A stretch of DNA of 40,343 nt, from positions 1 to 40,343 of the forward strand of contig JADFIJ010000005.1 of assembly GCA_022566775.1 (NCBI GenBank), read 5' to 3'. Every line of letters begins with the position of its first letter. The first letter of the stretch is position 1. A model generated the notes under the pieces. The model was not told the DNA's origin. It saw nothing but the letters and a program-made list of their open reading frames with translations, and did not search any database. Source of the stretch: Pseudomonadota bacterium (GTDB lineage: Bacteria; Pseudomonadota; Gammaproteobacteria; Pseudomonadales; Pseudohongiellaceae). This document shows positions 9,379-17,627 of this stretch, piece by piece. A program made the position numbers and the translations under genes.

Positions 9379-10238
9379 ATGAAATACTCCAGAAAAATTA
9401 TCCTTACTTTTTCACTATTGCTTTTTGCATTCAGCTCTAACCTGGCCGTCGCCAAAGGTGCTGAAATAAAATTCAGCAGCCTGGTGAGCGCCATAAACCA
9501 GACCGACAGCGAAGAAGGCACCGTCACGGTCAGCATCCACGGGATCGATGTACTGGTGATCATCAATGCCGATACCGAGATCGAAGAGAGTAGTGAAGAA
9601 ATTGATCTGGCTACCCTCTCGGTTGGCGACTTCGTCAGAATCACTGCCTTCTTTTCCGACGCCGGTATTGTAGCCGATGAAGTAAACGTGCTCGACGCAC
9701 GTTCGGAGCAGTTTCGCTTCCGAGGTCTCATTACGGCCACGGTAATAGTAACAACAACGGCACGGGCCAGATAAATAACAATGGCCACGGCGATGGAGAC
9801 GATGACGATGATGATGATGGCAATGACGATAGCGACGATGATAGTGACGACGGCGATGATGATGGCAATGACGGCGGTGACCCGATTTCAGTCGGCGCCG
9901 AAATTAGCCTTGCTGCCGATGACTCAGACCTGCACGGCAGGGCTGAGATCAAATATAGAAGCGAAAACGGCAAGGTGGAGCAGGAACTTGAAATAGAGTT
10001 GGAAGACGCGACCGCGGGGGGCACCTACACCATCTTGGTATTTTTTGGCGACGAATCTGTAGCGCTCGGTTCGATCACGGCCAACGACCACGGCATCATC
10101 GAAGCCGAGTATGAAACCGGCGCTGACGACCCGGATCGAGATTTATCAGCGTTGCTTCCAGACGGAAGAGATGTCAGGGATATCACCGGGGTGCAAATTC
10201 TACTGGATGGCAATGTTGTGCTGGAAGGAGACTTCTAA
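9379..10238 (+). pseudogene. DUF5666-like secreted protein with Asp-rich linker, interrupted by an apparent frameshift near 9720-9730
   Basis: First frame 9379..9774: signal peptide plus EIKFSSLVSAINQTDSEEGTVTVSIHGIDVLVIINADTEIEE...LATLSVGDFVRITAFFSDAGIVADEVNVLDARSEQFRFRG. Frame shifted by -1 continues from 9723: RSHYGHGNSNNNGTGQINNNGHGDGDDDDDDDGNDDSDDDSDDGDDDGNDGGDPISVGAEISLAADDSDLHGRAEIKYRSENGKVEQELEIELEDATAGGTYTILVFFGDE...VLEGDF to the stop at 10238. Confidence 0.75.
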
Positions 10239-10281
10239 ATCCGCGGAAGATAGAAGACGGGACAGCGATAATAGGTCGGCA

Positions 10282-11082
10282 TCATTCCGCGGCCATGGTG
10301 TTACTCAGGGAATCCAGACCGGTAATACAAATCTCCACCGTGTGACCCGGTTTGATCGGCCCAACGCCACCGCCGGTGCCACAGGCGATCAGATCTCCGG
10401 GAAACAGGGTCATATCCTGAGACAACATACTCACTATTTGCCTGGGTGAGAAAACAAGATTGTCGATGGGATAATCCTGCCGCAATTTCCCCTGGTAGAA
10501 CGTCTGCACCTGAAGTTTTTCCACATCTACGTCGGTGCAGATACTCGGCCCGAACGCACCGAAGGTATCCATACTCTTGGCTCGGTTCCATTGCTTAAAA
10601 GTAGGGTCCTTGCCGATTAAAGGCGAGGCGGTGATGTCGTTGACGCAGGTATAACCAAAAATGTAATCCCCAGCTTCCTCAGGGGAAACACAGTGACAGG
10701 CTTTGCCTATAACTACACCGAGTTCGCCTTCATATATTATCCTGTCAGCATAAGATGCCGGTCGTCGAATCTGGCCAAGGTGAGGCAGGTAGCTGTTACT
10801 GGATTTGAAAAAATATAATGGTTCATCCGGGATTTCCAATCCCTGTGCCTCGGCAGCAGCTCTGACGTTCTTCCACAGGCCAATCATTTTGCTGGGCCAA
10901 CAGGGTGTCAGCAAAATCAAGTCCGCTACCTGCAGAATTTCGTCGGTGGGCTCGGCACCGTCAAACAACTCACCGCTGCATACGGCGACACGTTGATTCT
11001 CGAAATCGACTTCATCGAGTAGTTTACCAAGCTCATCTACTTGTGAGTCCCGGCGCCTGAATCTTATCCACTTGCTCATCAT
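10282..11082 (-). CDS. Fumarylacetoacetate hydrolase (FAH) family protein
   Basis: RIIYEGELGVVIGKACHCVSPEEAGDYIFGYTCVNDITA ... SMDTFGAFGPSICTDVD ... LFPGDLIACGTGGGVGPIKPGHTVEICITGLDSLSN is the FAH C-terminal domain. Confidence 0.93.
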   Translation of the reverse strand: MMSKWIRFRRRDSQVDELGKLLDEVDFENQRVAVCSGELFDGAEPTDEILQVADLILLTPCWPSKMIGLWKNVRAAAEAQGLEIPDEPLYFFKSSNSYLPHLGQIRRPASYADRIIYEGELGVVIGKACHCVSPEEAGDYIFGYTCVNDITASPLIGKDPTFKQWNRAKSMDTFGAFGPSICTDVDVEKLQVQTFYQGKLRQDYPIDNLVFSPRQIVSMLSQDMTLFPGDLIACGTGGGVGPIKPGHTVEICITGLDSLSNTMAAE

Positions 11083-11122
11083 GATTCTCGCTATTGGTTG
11101 GCGATGATTTTAGGGAAGCCTG

Positions 11123-12100
11123 TTAGCCATAACAAGCAGCCTGCTGCGCCCGCTGAATAACGAGACCTAAGACAATATCGATGATAGGTGTCGCTATCGA
11201 AGTCATTGCTCCCATCTCCTGTACCACGGTTAATAGTGCATCGATCTCCATGGGGCGGCCCTGTTCCAGATCCTGTAGCATGGACGTCTTATGGGCGCCA
11301 ACCCCGGCCGCGCCATTAATGCGTTTCTCGATATCTACGGCAAATTTCACCCCCAGACTCTCGGCGATCTGCTGGGCTTCCGCCATCATACCAGCGGCGA
11401 TGGCGCGCGTTCCCGGCTCCGTTGCGATGATATCGAGAGTGGCGTGAGTGAGAACGGAGATGGGATTGAAGCACAAGTTTCCCCATAGCTTTACCCATAT
11501 GTCATCTCTAATCCTCGGTCGCACCGGTGCTTTCAGTCCCGCCTCGATGAAGATTTGACTCAGGGCGATTACCCGTTCGGTTTTTTCGCCACTGGGCTCG
11601 CCCAGGGTAAAACGGTTGCCTTCCACGTGTCGAATGACACCTGGCTCCACCAAATCACAGGCCGGGTAGACGACACAGCCGATTGCCCGCTGCGGCTGCA
11701 ACTGCTGCCACTGTTGATCATCGGGATCCACGCTACGCAGACGTTTGTTTTCATGTGGCCCTTCCAGACCATAGAAGTACCACCAGGGGATGCCATTGAC
11801 TGCAGTGACCACGGCGCCTCCCGGCGCCAGCAGGGCAGCTATTTGCGGCACAATTTTAGGCACAGAGTGGGCCTTGAGGGTGACGATGACGAAGTCCTGC
11901 GGCGGCAGTGATTCCGGCTTATCCGTGCAATTTAGCCGATGGATACTCTCGCCTTCTGCGGTGATAAGTTTCAAGCCCCGGCTTTGCATGGCTTGCAGAT
12001 GTGGCCCCCTGGCAATCAAACTGACTTCTGCGGCTGTGCTCGCGAGCATGGCACCCAGGTAGCCACCAATAGCGCCAGCACCATAAATACATATTCGCAC
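11123..12100 (-). CDS. 2-dehydropantoate 2-reductase family protein (ApbA/PanE-like)
   Basis: MRICIYGAGAIGGYLGAMLASTAAEVSLIARG dinucleotide-binding start; KLWGNLCFNPISVLTHATL; KTSMLQDLEQGRPMEIDALLTVVQEMG. A catabolic paralogue rather than housekeeping panE is possible, so no symbol is given. Confidence 0.9.
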   Translation of the reverse strand: MRICIYGAGAIGGYLGAMLASTAAEVSLIARGPHLQAMQSRGLKLITAEGESIHRLNCTDKPESLPPQDFVIVTLKAHSVPKIVPQIAALLAPGGAVVTAVNGIPWWYFYGLEGPHENKRLRSVDPDDQQWQQLQPQRAIGCVVYPACDLVEPGVIRHVEGNRFTLGEPSGEKTERVIALSQIFIEAGLKAPVRPRIRDDIWVKLWGNLCFNPISVLTHATLDIIATEPGTRAIAAGMMAEAQQIAESLGVKFAVDIEKRINGAAGVGAHKTSMLQDLEQGRPMEIDALLTVVQEMGAMTSIATPIIDIVLGLVIQRAQQAACYG

Positions 12101-12336
12101 AGTGTTTCCCCGATATTTTTAGCGACTATTAGCCACTATTAACAAAACAGGTTTTCTGGCTTACCCTTCAAGTCTACCCGAATGCGCACCACCCAACGAG
12201 ACAAAATGGATTGGCGGATGCCCGCAGAAATCTCAAAACCTTCACCTGATAATGTCTGACATAAAAGAGTTGCACACGGTCTTGACATACTACATGCTGT
12301 TTTAGCACACTGCTGGTTTTTCTCTGGAGTCATACC

Positions 12337-13851
12337 ATGAGCACACTGTGGGAATTAGTAAATAGCGGAGAAGGAAAACAAGCCGCACTCACAGCACCCG
12401 GGCAACAGGCCCTCACCTATGATGAGCTGCGTGCTCAAGTAAAAACTACCGCTACCCGTCTCAATGCGCTTGGGGTTGGTCGCAATGACCCTGTCGCCAT
12501 CGTGCTGCCTAACGGACCAGAAATGGCGAGTGCATTTATTGCTATCGGTGCCGCGGCCACTACCGCACCTCTCAATCCGGGTTACCGCGGCGAAGAATAT
12601 GATTTCTACCTGGAAGACCTGAAGCCGAAAATTCTGGTGGTTGCCGAAGACAGCGACTCTTCAGCCATTGCCAGCGCCGAGAAGTTGGGCATCAAGGTAG
12701 TGCGACTATTACACCAGGCCGGTGATCCGGCGGGGAAATTTGAATTGCAGGGTGAGGCGCTTGCCGACGCCTCCCCAATCACGGGCTTTGCCCAGCCCGA
12801 CGATATTGCGCTGGTATTGCATACCTCCGGTACCACCTCGAAGCCCAAGTTGGTACCCCTAAGCCAGGGAAATGTCAGTGCATCGGCGCGCAATGTTGCC
12901 CAATCCCTGGCGCTCACTGCGGCGGATCGATGTCTCAATATCATGCCCCTGTTTCATATCCACGGTCTCATCGCCGCCGTGTTGGGCTCGTTGCATGCCG
13001 GAGCTTGTGTCAGCTGCACAACCGGTTTCAACGCCCTGAAATTTTTTAATTGGCTGGAGGAAGTACGGCCCACCTGGTATACCGGCGTGCCCACCATGCA
13101 CCAGGCAATCTTGTCACGGGCCGGGCGCAACCGGGAAATTATAGCCAGCGTCAAGCTGCGCTTCCTGCGCTCTTCCTCGGCTTCCCTGCCACCGAAGGTA
13201 ATGGCGGAACTGGAGCAGACCTTCGACGCCCCGGTAATTGAAGCCTATGGCATGACCGAGGCGGCCCACCAGATGGCCTGTAATCCCCTGCCACGGGGCA
13301 CTCAGAAGCCTGGCTCCGTAGGTCTGGCCGCTGGGCCAAAGGTTTCTATTATGAATCAGCAGGGTGAACATCTCGCCGTCGGGGAAATTGGCGAAGTGGT
13401 GATTCAGGGTGAAAATGTGACCGCGGGCTACCTCAATAATGAGGCGGCGAATGCCACCGCGTATACCGACGGCTGGTTCCGCACCGGAGACCAGGGCCGC
13501 CTGGATGACGAGGGCTATTTGACGCTTACCGGTCGCCTGAAGGAAATAATTAACCGCGGTGGGGAAAAAATTTCTCCTCGCGAAGTTGACGAGATTCTGC
13601 TTGATCACGAGAGCGTCGCCCAGGTCGTTACCTTCGCCATCCCACACGAAAAGCTGGGTGAGGAAGTGGCCGCCGCCATCGTACTCGAGACTGGCGCGGA
13701 GCTCGATGAAAAAGGCTTGCGCGATTATGCCGCAACTCGTCTGGCAGACTTTAAAGTACCAAAGAAAGTCGTTTTCCTGGAAGAGATCCCGAAGGGACCC
13801 ACCGGCAAGTTACAGCGCATCGGGCTGGCGGAGAAATTGGGCCTGGCTTGA
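12337..13851 (+). CDS. AMP-dependent acyl-CoA synthetase, resembles the oxalyl-CoA synthetase (AAE3/Pcs60) group
   Basis: 504 aa. LVLHTSGTTSKPKLVPLSQGNV (AMP-binding P-loop), EAYGMTEAAHQMACNPLP, GWFRTGDQGRLDDEGYLTLTGRLKEIINRGGEKISPREVDEIL, PKGPTGKLQR. Compact length and MTEAAHQM resemble the AAE3/Pcs60 clade; substrate not proven. Confidence 0.88.
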   Translation: MSTLWELVNSGEGKQAALTAPGQQALTYDELRAQVKTTATRLNALGVGRNDPVAIVLPNGPEMASAFIAIGAAATTAPLNPGYRGEEYDFYLEDLKPKILVVAEDSDSSAIASAEKLGIKVVRLLHQAGDPAGKFELQGEALADASPITGFAQPDDIALVLHTSGTTSKPKLVPLSQGNVSASARNVAQSLALTAADRCLNIMPLFHIHGLIAAVLGSLHAGACVSCTTGFNALKFFNWLEEVRPTWYTGVPTMHQAILSRAGRNREIIASVKLRFLRSSSASLPPKVMAELEQTFDAPVIEAYGMTEAAHQMACNPLPRGTQKPGSVGLAAGPKVSIMNQQGEHLAVGEIGEVVIQGENVTAGYLNNEAANATAYTDGWFRTGDQGRLDDEGYLTLTGRLKEIINRGGEKISPREVDEILLDHESVAQVVTFAIPHEKLGEEVAAAIVLETGAELDEKGLRDYAATRLADFKVPKKVVFLEEIPKGPTGKLQRIGLAEKLGLA

Positions 13852-13951
13852 TAATAACGGGCTTAATAACAATGGGCTTGAACGGGCTTAATAATAAAAG
13901 TGCAATGATTCATACCCGCCACCGGCGGGTGCTGAGCGGGGAGTATAAAAA

Positions 13952-15532
13952 GTGGAAGAAGGAACCGATAAAAATCAGAGCGCCTCGAGCGATTCACCCG
14001 ATCAGGCATCCGTAGAACCTGCTGCGGGTGAAACCCTGGAATCACTGACCTCGGAGGAGTCCCTGGCCGCCCTGGAACTGCCCGACATGTCCTTCGGCAA
14101 GATGATTTCACACTTCGGGCCCGGCATTATTCTGATGATGACCGGAATCGGTACCAGCCATATCATTACCGCCCCAACTGCCGGGGGGCGCTTCGCCTAT
14201 GCCCTGATGTGGTGTATTCCCGTGGCCTATGTATTTAAATATTACGGCTTCGAAATGGCTTTCCGCTTTACCAACGCTACCGGCAAAAGTCTGATAGAAG
14301 CCTATGGCACGGCCTGGAAAAAATGGCCCCTGTGGTACGTCATGGCAACCACAATATTGCAATGTGTCATCGGTCAGGCGGGCCGTCTGATCGCGGCAGC
14401 GGCGGTGCTTTATTTTCTGTTCAGCTATCTGTTCAGCGAGGCGCTGGGATTTGAAATACCGATAGAGATCTTCGCCGCCGTTTTAGGTGCATTTTGTGTT
14501 TTCATCCTGCTGCGCGGTAATTATAAAATTGTGGAACGGGTGGCTAAAATAGCCGCCGGCTTTCTATTCGTTACCACGGTGTTCGTTTTCTTTGTCAATC
14601 CTCCTTCGATTTCTGTTGTGCAATACTTTTTTATCTTCGACATGCCGCCCGGGTCCTGGCTGATTATCGCCGGCTTCCTGGGTCTGCTGCCCACCGGCAT
14701 CGATGTCTCCCTGCAGGCATCGGAATGGGGCAAGGCCAAGAAGGTAGGGATGGGGAGAATAAGAGGCACCCTGGAGGAGATGGGACTGGCCCGGCGCTTC
14801 GATCCTTTTGCGCCGAAGATGGAAGATTTGACGGTGGACACCTCCCGCCTGCCGGCCCACGCCCAGATCTACTGCCAGCGTTGGTTCACCATCGGTCTAT
14901 GGGATTTTCGTCTCGGTCATATCGTGTCGTTCATCATCGCCTGTATCTTTCTGATCCTCGCCGCCATCTGGATGTATCCATCGGAGGTGTCGGGGCAGGA
15001 CGTAATCGGCGACATCGCCAGGATATTTACCGAAAGCGTCGGCAATGGCCTGATGGTGATATTTCTGATTGGCGCTTTCGCCGCGACCTTTTCGACGGTA
15101 TTCAATTATTTCGATGGCTGGCCCCGCATAGTGGGTGCTTGCTGCCGCAATATCTTTCCGGCGACCGCAGGATTACAAGGAGTGGACAGGGCCGAATTGA
15201 GTTCTGAGCACAAGTCCAAATGGTATTCAGAATACAACATCTATCGCGCCACCATGATTTTTTCCCTGGTGGCCGCACTCATGATTATCATCGGCATGCC
15301 CAGACCCGTGTACCTGGTGCTGGTGGCCTCGGCGCTGGCCTTCTTCGTGGCGCCGGTAATTTACTTCTTCAATGTGTATTATTGCCTCAAAATCATACCG
15401 AAGAAGGACAAGGCCTTTTACCCATCAACATTTGCCCGATATTTCTCTTTCCTCAGCTTATTTGTATTTACCGGCTTGAGCGGAATATTGATCATGGCGA
15501 GGATATTTAACATTACCCTGTTTGGAGGGTAA
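13952..15532 (+). CDS. Divergent Nramp-related membrane transporter
   Basis: 526 aa polytopic protein (GTG start). SHFGPGIILMMTGIGTSHIITAPTAGGRFAYALMWCIPVAYVFKYYGFEMAFRFTNATGKSLIEAY aligns by eye to Nramp TM1-2 but lacks DPGN. Confidence 0.8.
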   Translation: MEEGTDKNQSASSDSPDQASVEPAAGETLESLTSEESLAALELPDMSFGKMISHFGPGIILMMTGIGTSHIITAPTAGGRFAYALMWCIPVAYVFKYYGFEMAFRFTNATGKSLIEAYGTAWKKWPLWYVMATTILQCVIGQAGRLIAAAAVLYFLFSYLFSEALGFEIPIEIFAAVLGAFCVFILLRGNYKIVERVAKIAAGFLFVTTVFVFFVNPPSISVVQYFFIFDMPPGSWLIIAGFLGLLPTGIDVSLQASEWGKAKKVGMGRIRGTLEEMGLARRFDPFAPKMEDLTVDTSRLPAHAQIYCQRWFTIGLWDFRLGHIVSFIIACIFLILAAIWMYPSEVSGQDVIGDIARIFTESVGNGLMVIFLIGAFAATFSTVFNYFDGWPRIVGACCRNIFPATAGLQGVDRAELSSEHKSKWYSEYNIYRATMIFSLVAALMIIIGMPRPVYLVLVASALAFFVAPVIYFFNVYYCLKIIPKKDKAFYPSTFARYFSFLSLFVFTGLSGILIMARIFNITLFGG

Positions 15533-15568
15533 GTTGGCCGGCTGTCGATGCCGGCAGCATTCGAATAC

Positions 15569-15613
15569 CAAGAGGGGGAGGGATTTCGAGTAATCCCTCC
15601 CCCTCTTGTTTTT
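15569..15613 (+). terminator. Rho-independent terminator after the Nramp-related gene
   Basis: Perfect 17-bp stem caagagggggagggatt (15569-15585) / aatccctccccctcttg (15592-15608), 6-nt loop tcgagt, followed by ttttt. Confidence 0.9.
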
Positions 15614-15625
15614 GCTCGACTGGAT

Positions 15626-16069
15626 TCAGCTCTGGTTTTCGCCCCGGGCCTGGTCTGCTCTCAGTTTGCAGGCTACCACCCGAGGTAATGCGGTGATGTA
15701 TTTGATCATCATGCCACCGCGAATGTCCTGCCTCTCGAGGTAGCTGGTCTCGTCATCGACGAAAAACACGCGATTGGTGGTGGCCACCAGTTCCGCATCC
15801 ATTACTTCGGCGCATTGATGGAATTTCATATCGGCGGGAACATCAGCTCTGGCACCTTCACGCCACATGAATACTTCTTCCGATTCTTCAAAATAAACGA
15901 AATCAACGATGCCATCTCGATCCATATCCCGCGCGCACATTTTATAGATGAGAAAATTGTCGCAATACAGGCTGATTGTCGGGCGCACACCAGCTGCGCC
16001 CAGGCCGCAGGCGGTAAGGGCAAGCAGGGACAGCAACACGATTGAAAGCCGGATAATATGCATTGGCAA
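15626..16069 (-). CDS. Hypothetical lipoprotein with a Ca-binding-like DxDxDG motif
   Basis: LLSLLALTACGLG lipobox; DMDRDGIVDFVYFEES motif. Start may be the internal Met (MHIIRLS). No recognised family. Confidence 0.7.
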   Translation of the reverse strand: MPMHIIRLSIVLLSLLALTACGLGAAGVRPTISLYCDNFLIYKMCARDMDRDGIVDFVYFEESEEVFMWREGARADVPADMKFHQCAEVMDAELVATTNRVFFVDDETSYLERQDIRGGMMIKYITALPRVVACKLRADQARGENQS

Positions 16070-16289
16070 ACCTTTACAAAGAATTCCTTTTCTATTCGTC
16101 TAGCTCTAGACCCGCCCGGCGGGCAAAGAATTTCGCATCGTGCTTCGGCACCGATCGCATACTACACGATTTTCTCGAGCTAGCAGACCCATATCACATC
16201 GTTTACGACTGATTCCACACCGGAAATCCTTGCCGTTTAACTAGTGACCCAGGACGATCTGCTCAGAGACGTCAGGGACGTCGCTGCTT

Positions 16290-17624
16290 TCAATTGAGCT
16301 CATTCAGGGATTCTTCTACTGCGTTAATCAGTGCATCGATCTGCTGCGCATCTACGATAAATGGTGGCGCCAGTTGAATGGTATCGCCGCCCCAGCGCAC
16401 ATAGAATCCTTTCTGCAGACACTTGAGCCCGACTTCGAAGGGGCGTCGCGCCGGCTCATCGGGATAGTGCGCTAAGGAAATACCAGCAGCCAGGCCATAG
16501 TTGCGAATATCGGTGACGAAGGGACTGCCCTTGAGGCTGTGGACCGCCGCCTCGAACACCGGCGCCATCTGTTTGACACGGTCTACGAGATTATCATCGA
16601 TCAGGATGTTCAGCGCCGCCAACCCTGCGGCACAGGCCACCGGATGAGCCGAGTAAGTGTAGCCGTGGGGAAATTCCACCATGTACTCGGGGCCGCCGTT
16701 GTCCATGAAGGTATTGTAGATGTCTGCGCCGACGACTACCGCTCCCAGCGGTATAGCACCATTGGTGATTTGCTTCGCCAGACACATGATATCCGGGGTA
16801 ACGCCAAATTCTTCGGCACCGGTTAACGAGCCCATGCGGCCAAAGCCAGTGATGACTTCATCGAAGATCAACAGGATTTCGTGCGCGTCACAAATCTCCC
16901 GCAAGCGATTCAGATAGCCCTTCGGCGGCGGCAGGACGCCGGCGGTGCCGGCCAGGGGTTCCACAATCAGCGCCGCGATATTGGACGCATCGTGAAGCAA
17001 CACCAGCTCTTCCAGTTCGTCCGCCAGGTGAGCACCAGATTCCGGCATGCCTTTGCTGAAAAGATTTTCCTCCAGCAGCGTGTGGGAAATATGGTCAGCA
17101 TCTACCGTCTGTCCAAACAATTTGCGATTGAAACCGATACCGCCGACGCCGACGCCCCCATAGTTAACGCCATGGTAACCTTTCATGCGGCCAATAAATT
17201 TACTCTTGCCGGGCTGACCGCGAGTGCGCCAGTAAGCACGCGCAATCTTCAGTGCGGTATCGATGGTTTCAGAGCCGGAATCGGTGAAGAAAACATGATC
17301 CAGCCCCTCTGGTGTCAACGCCACAATCTTGTTGGCGAGTTGGAAAGACAGCGCGTGGCCAAATTGAAATCCTGGGGAGTAATCCAGTTCAGCTATCTGC
17401 GCGCTGACTGCCGCGGTGATTTCTTCACGACCGTGACCGGCGCCACAGGTCCACAACCCGGACAGCCCGTCGAATATTTGCCTGCCATCGGCATCGGTAT
17501 AGTAGGCGCCCTTGGCTGCCACCATCAATCGTGGCGCATTCTTAAACTGCCGGTTGCCGGTGAATGGCATCCAATGGGCTTCGAGTTCTTCTCTACTCAG
17601 AGTCACTGCGGTTTCCTCTTCCAA
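16290..17624 (-). CDS. Class III aminotransferase, omega-amino acid (beta-alanine):pyruvate transaminase type
   Basis: 444 aa. HWMPFTGNRQFKNAPRLMVAAKGAYYTDADGRQIFDGLSGLWTCGAGHGR, FFTDSGSETIDTALKIARAYWR, LLIFDEVITGFGRMGSLTGAEEFGVTPDIMCLAKQITNGAIPLGAVVV (PLP lysine region). Confidence 0.93.
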   Translation of the reverse strand: MEEETAVTLSREELEAHWMPFTGNRQFKNAPRLMVAAKGAYYTDADGRQIFDGLSGLWTCGAGHGREEITAAVSAQIAELDYSPGFQFGHALSFQLANKIVALTPEGLDHVFFTDSGSETIDTALKIARAYWRTRGQPGKSKFIGRMKGYHGVNYGGVGVGGIGFNRKLFGQTVDADHISHTLLEENLFSKGMPESGAHLADELEELVLLHDASNIAALIVEPLAGTAGVLPPPKGYLNRLREICDAHEILLIFDEVITGFGRMGSLTGAEEFGVTPDIMCLAKQITNGAIPLGAVVVGADIYNTFMDNGGPEYMVEFPHGYTYSAHPVACAAGLAALNILIDDNLVDRVKQMAPVFEAAVHSLKGSPFVTDIRNYGLAAGISLAHYPDEPARRPFEVGLKCLQKGFYVRWGGDTIQLAPPFIVDAQQIDALINAVEESLNELN

Positions 17625-17627
17625 TTT

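Noticed and set aside
9781-9996. Met/Thr-rich plus-strand ORF (MATAMETMTMMMMAMTIATM...)
   Set aside because: A third-frame reading of the GAT repeat tract; not protein-like.
9731-10024. Ser/Pro-rich minus-strand ORF
   Set aside because: Direct antisense of the Asp-rich GAT/GAC tract; the Ser-rich composition is a by-product.
12282-12310. TTGACA as a sigma70 -35 box upstream of the AMP ligase
   Set aside because: No convincing -10 hexamer at 16-18 bp spacing, so not called as a promoter.
12139-12333. 64-aa minus-strand ORF in the divergent control region
   Set aside because: No similarity I recognise; more likely promoter and leader DNA between the reductase and ligase genes.
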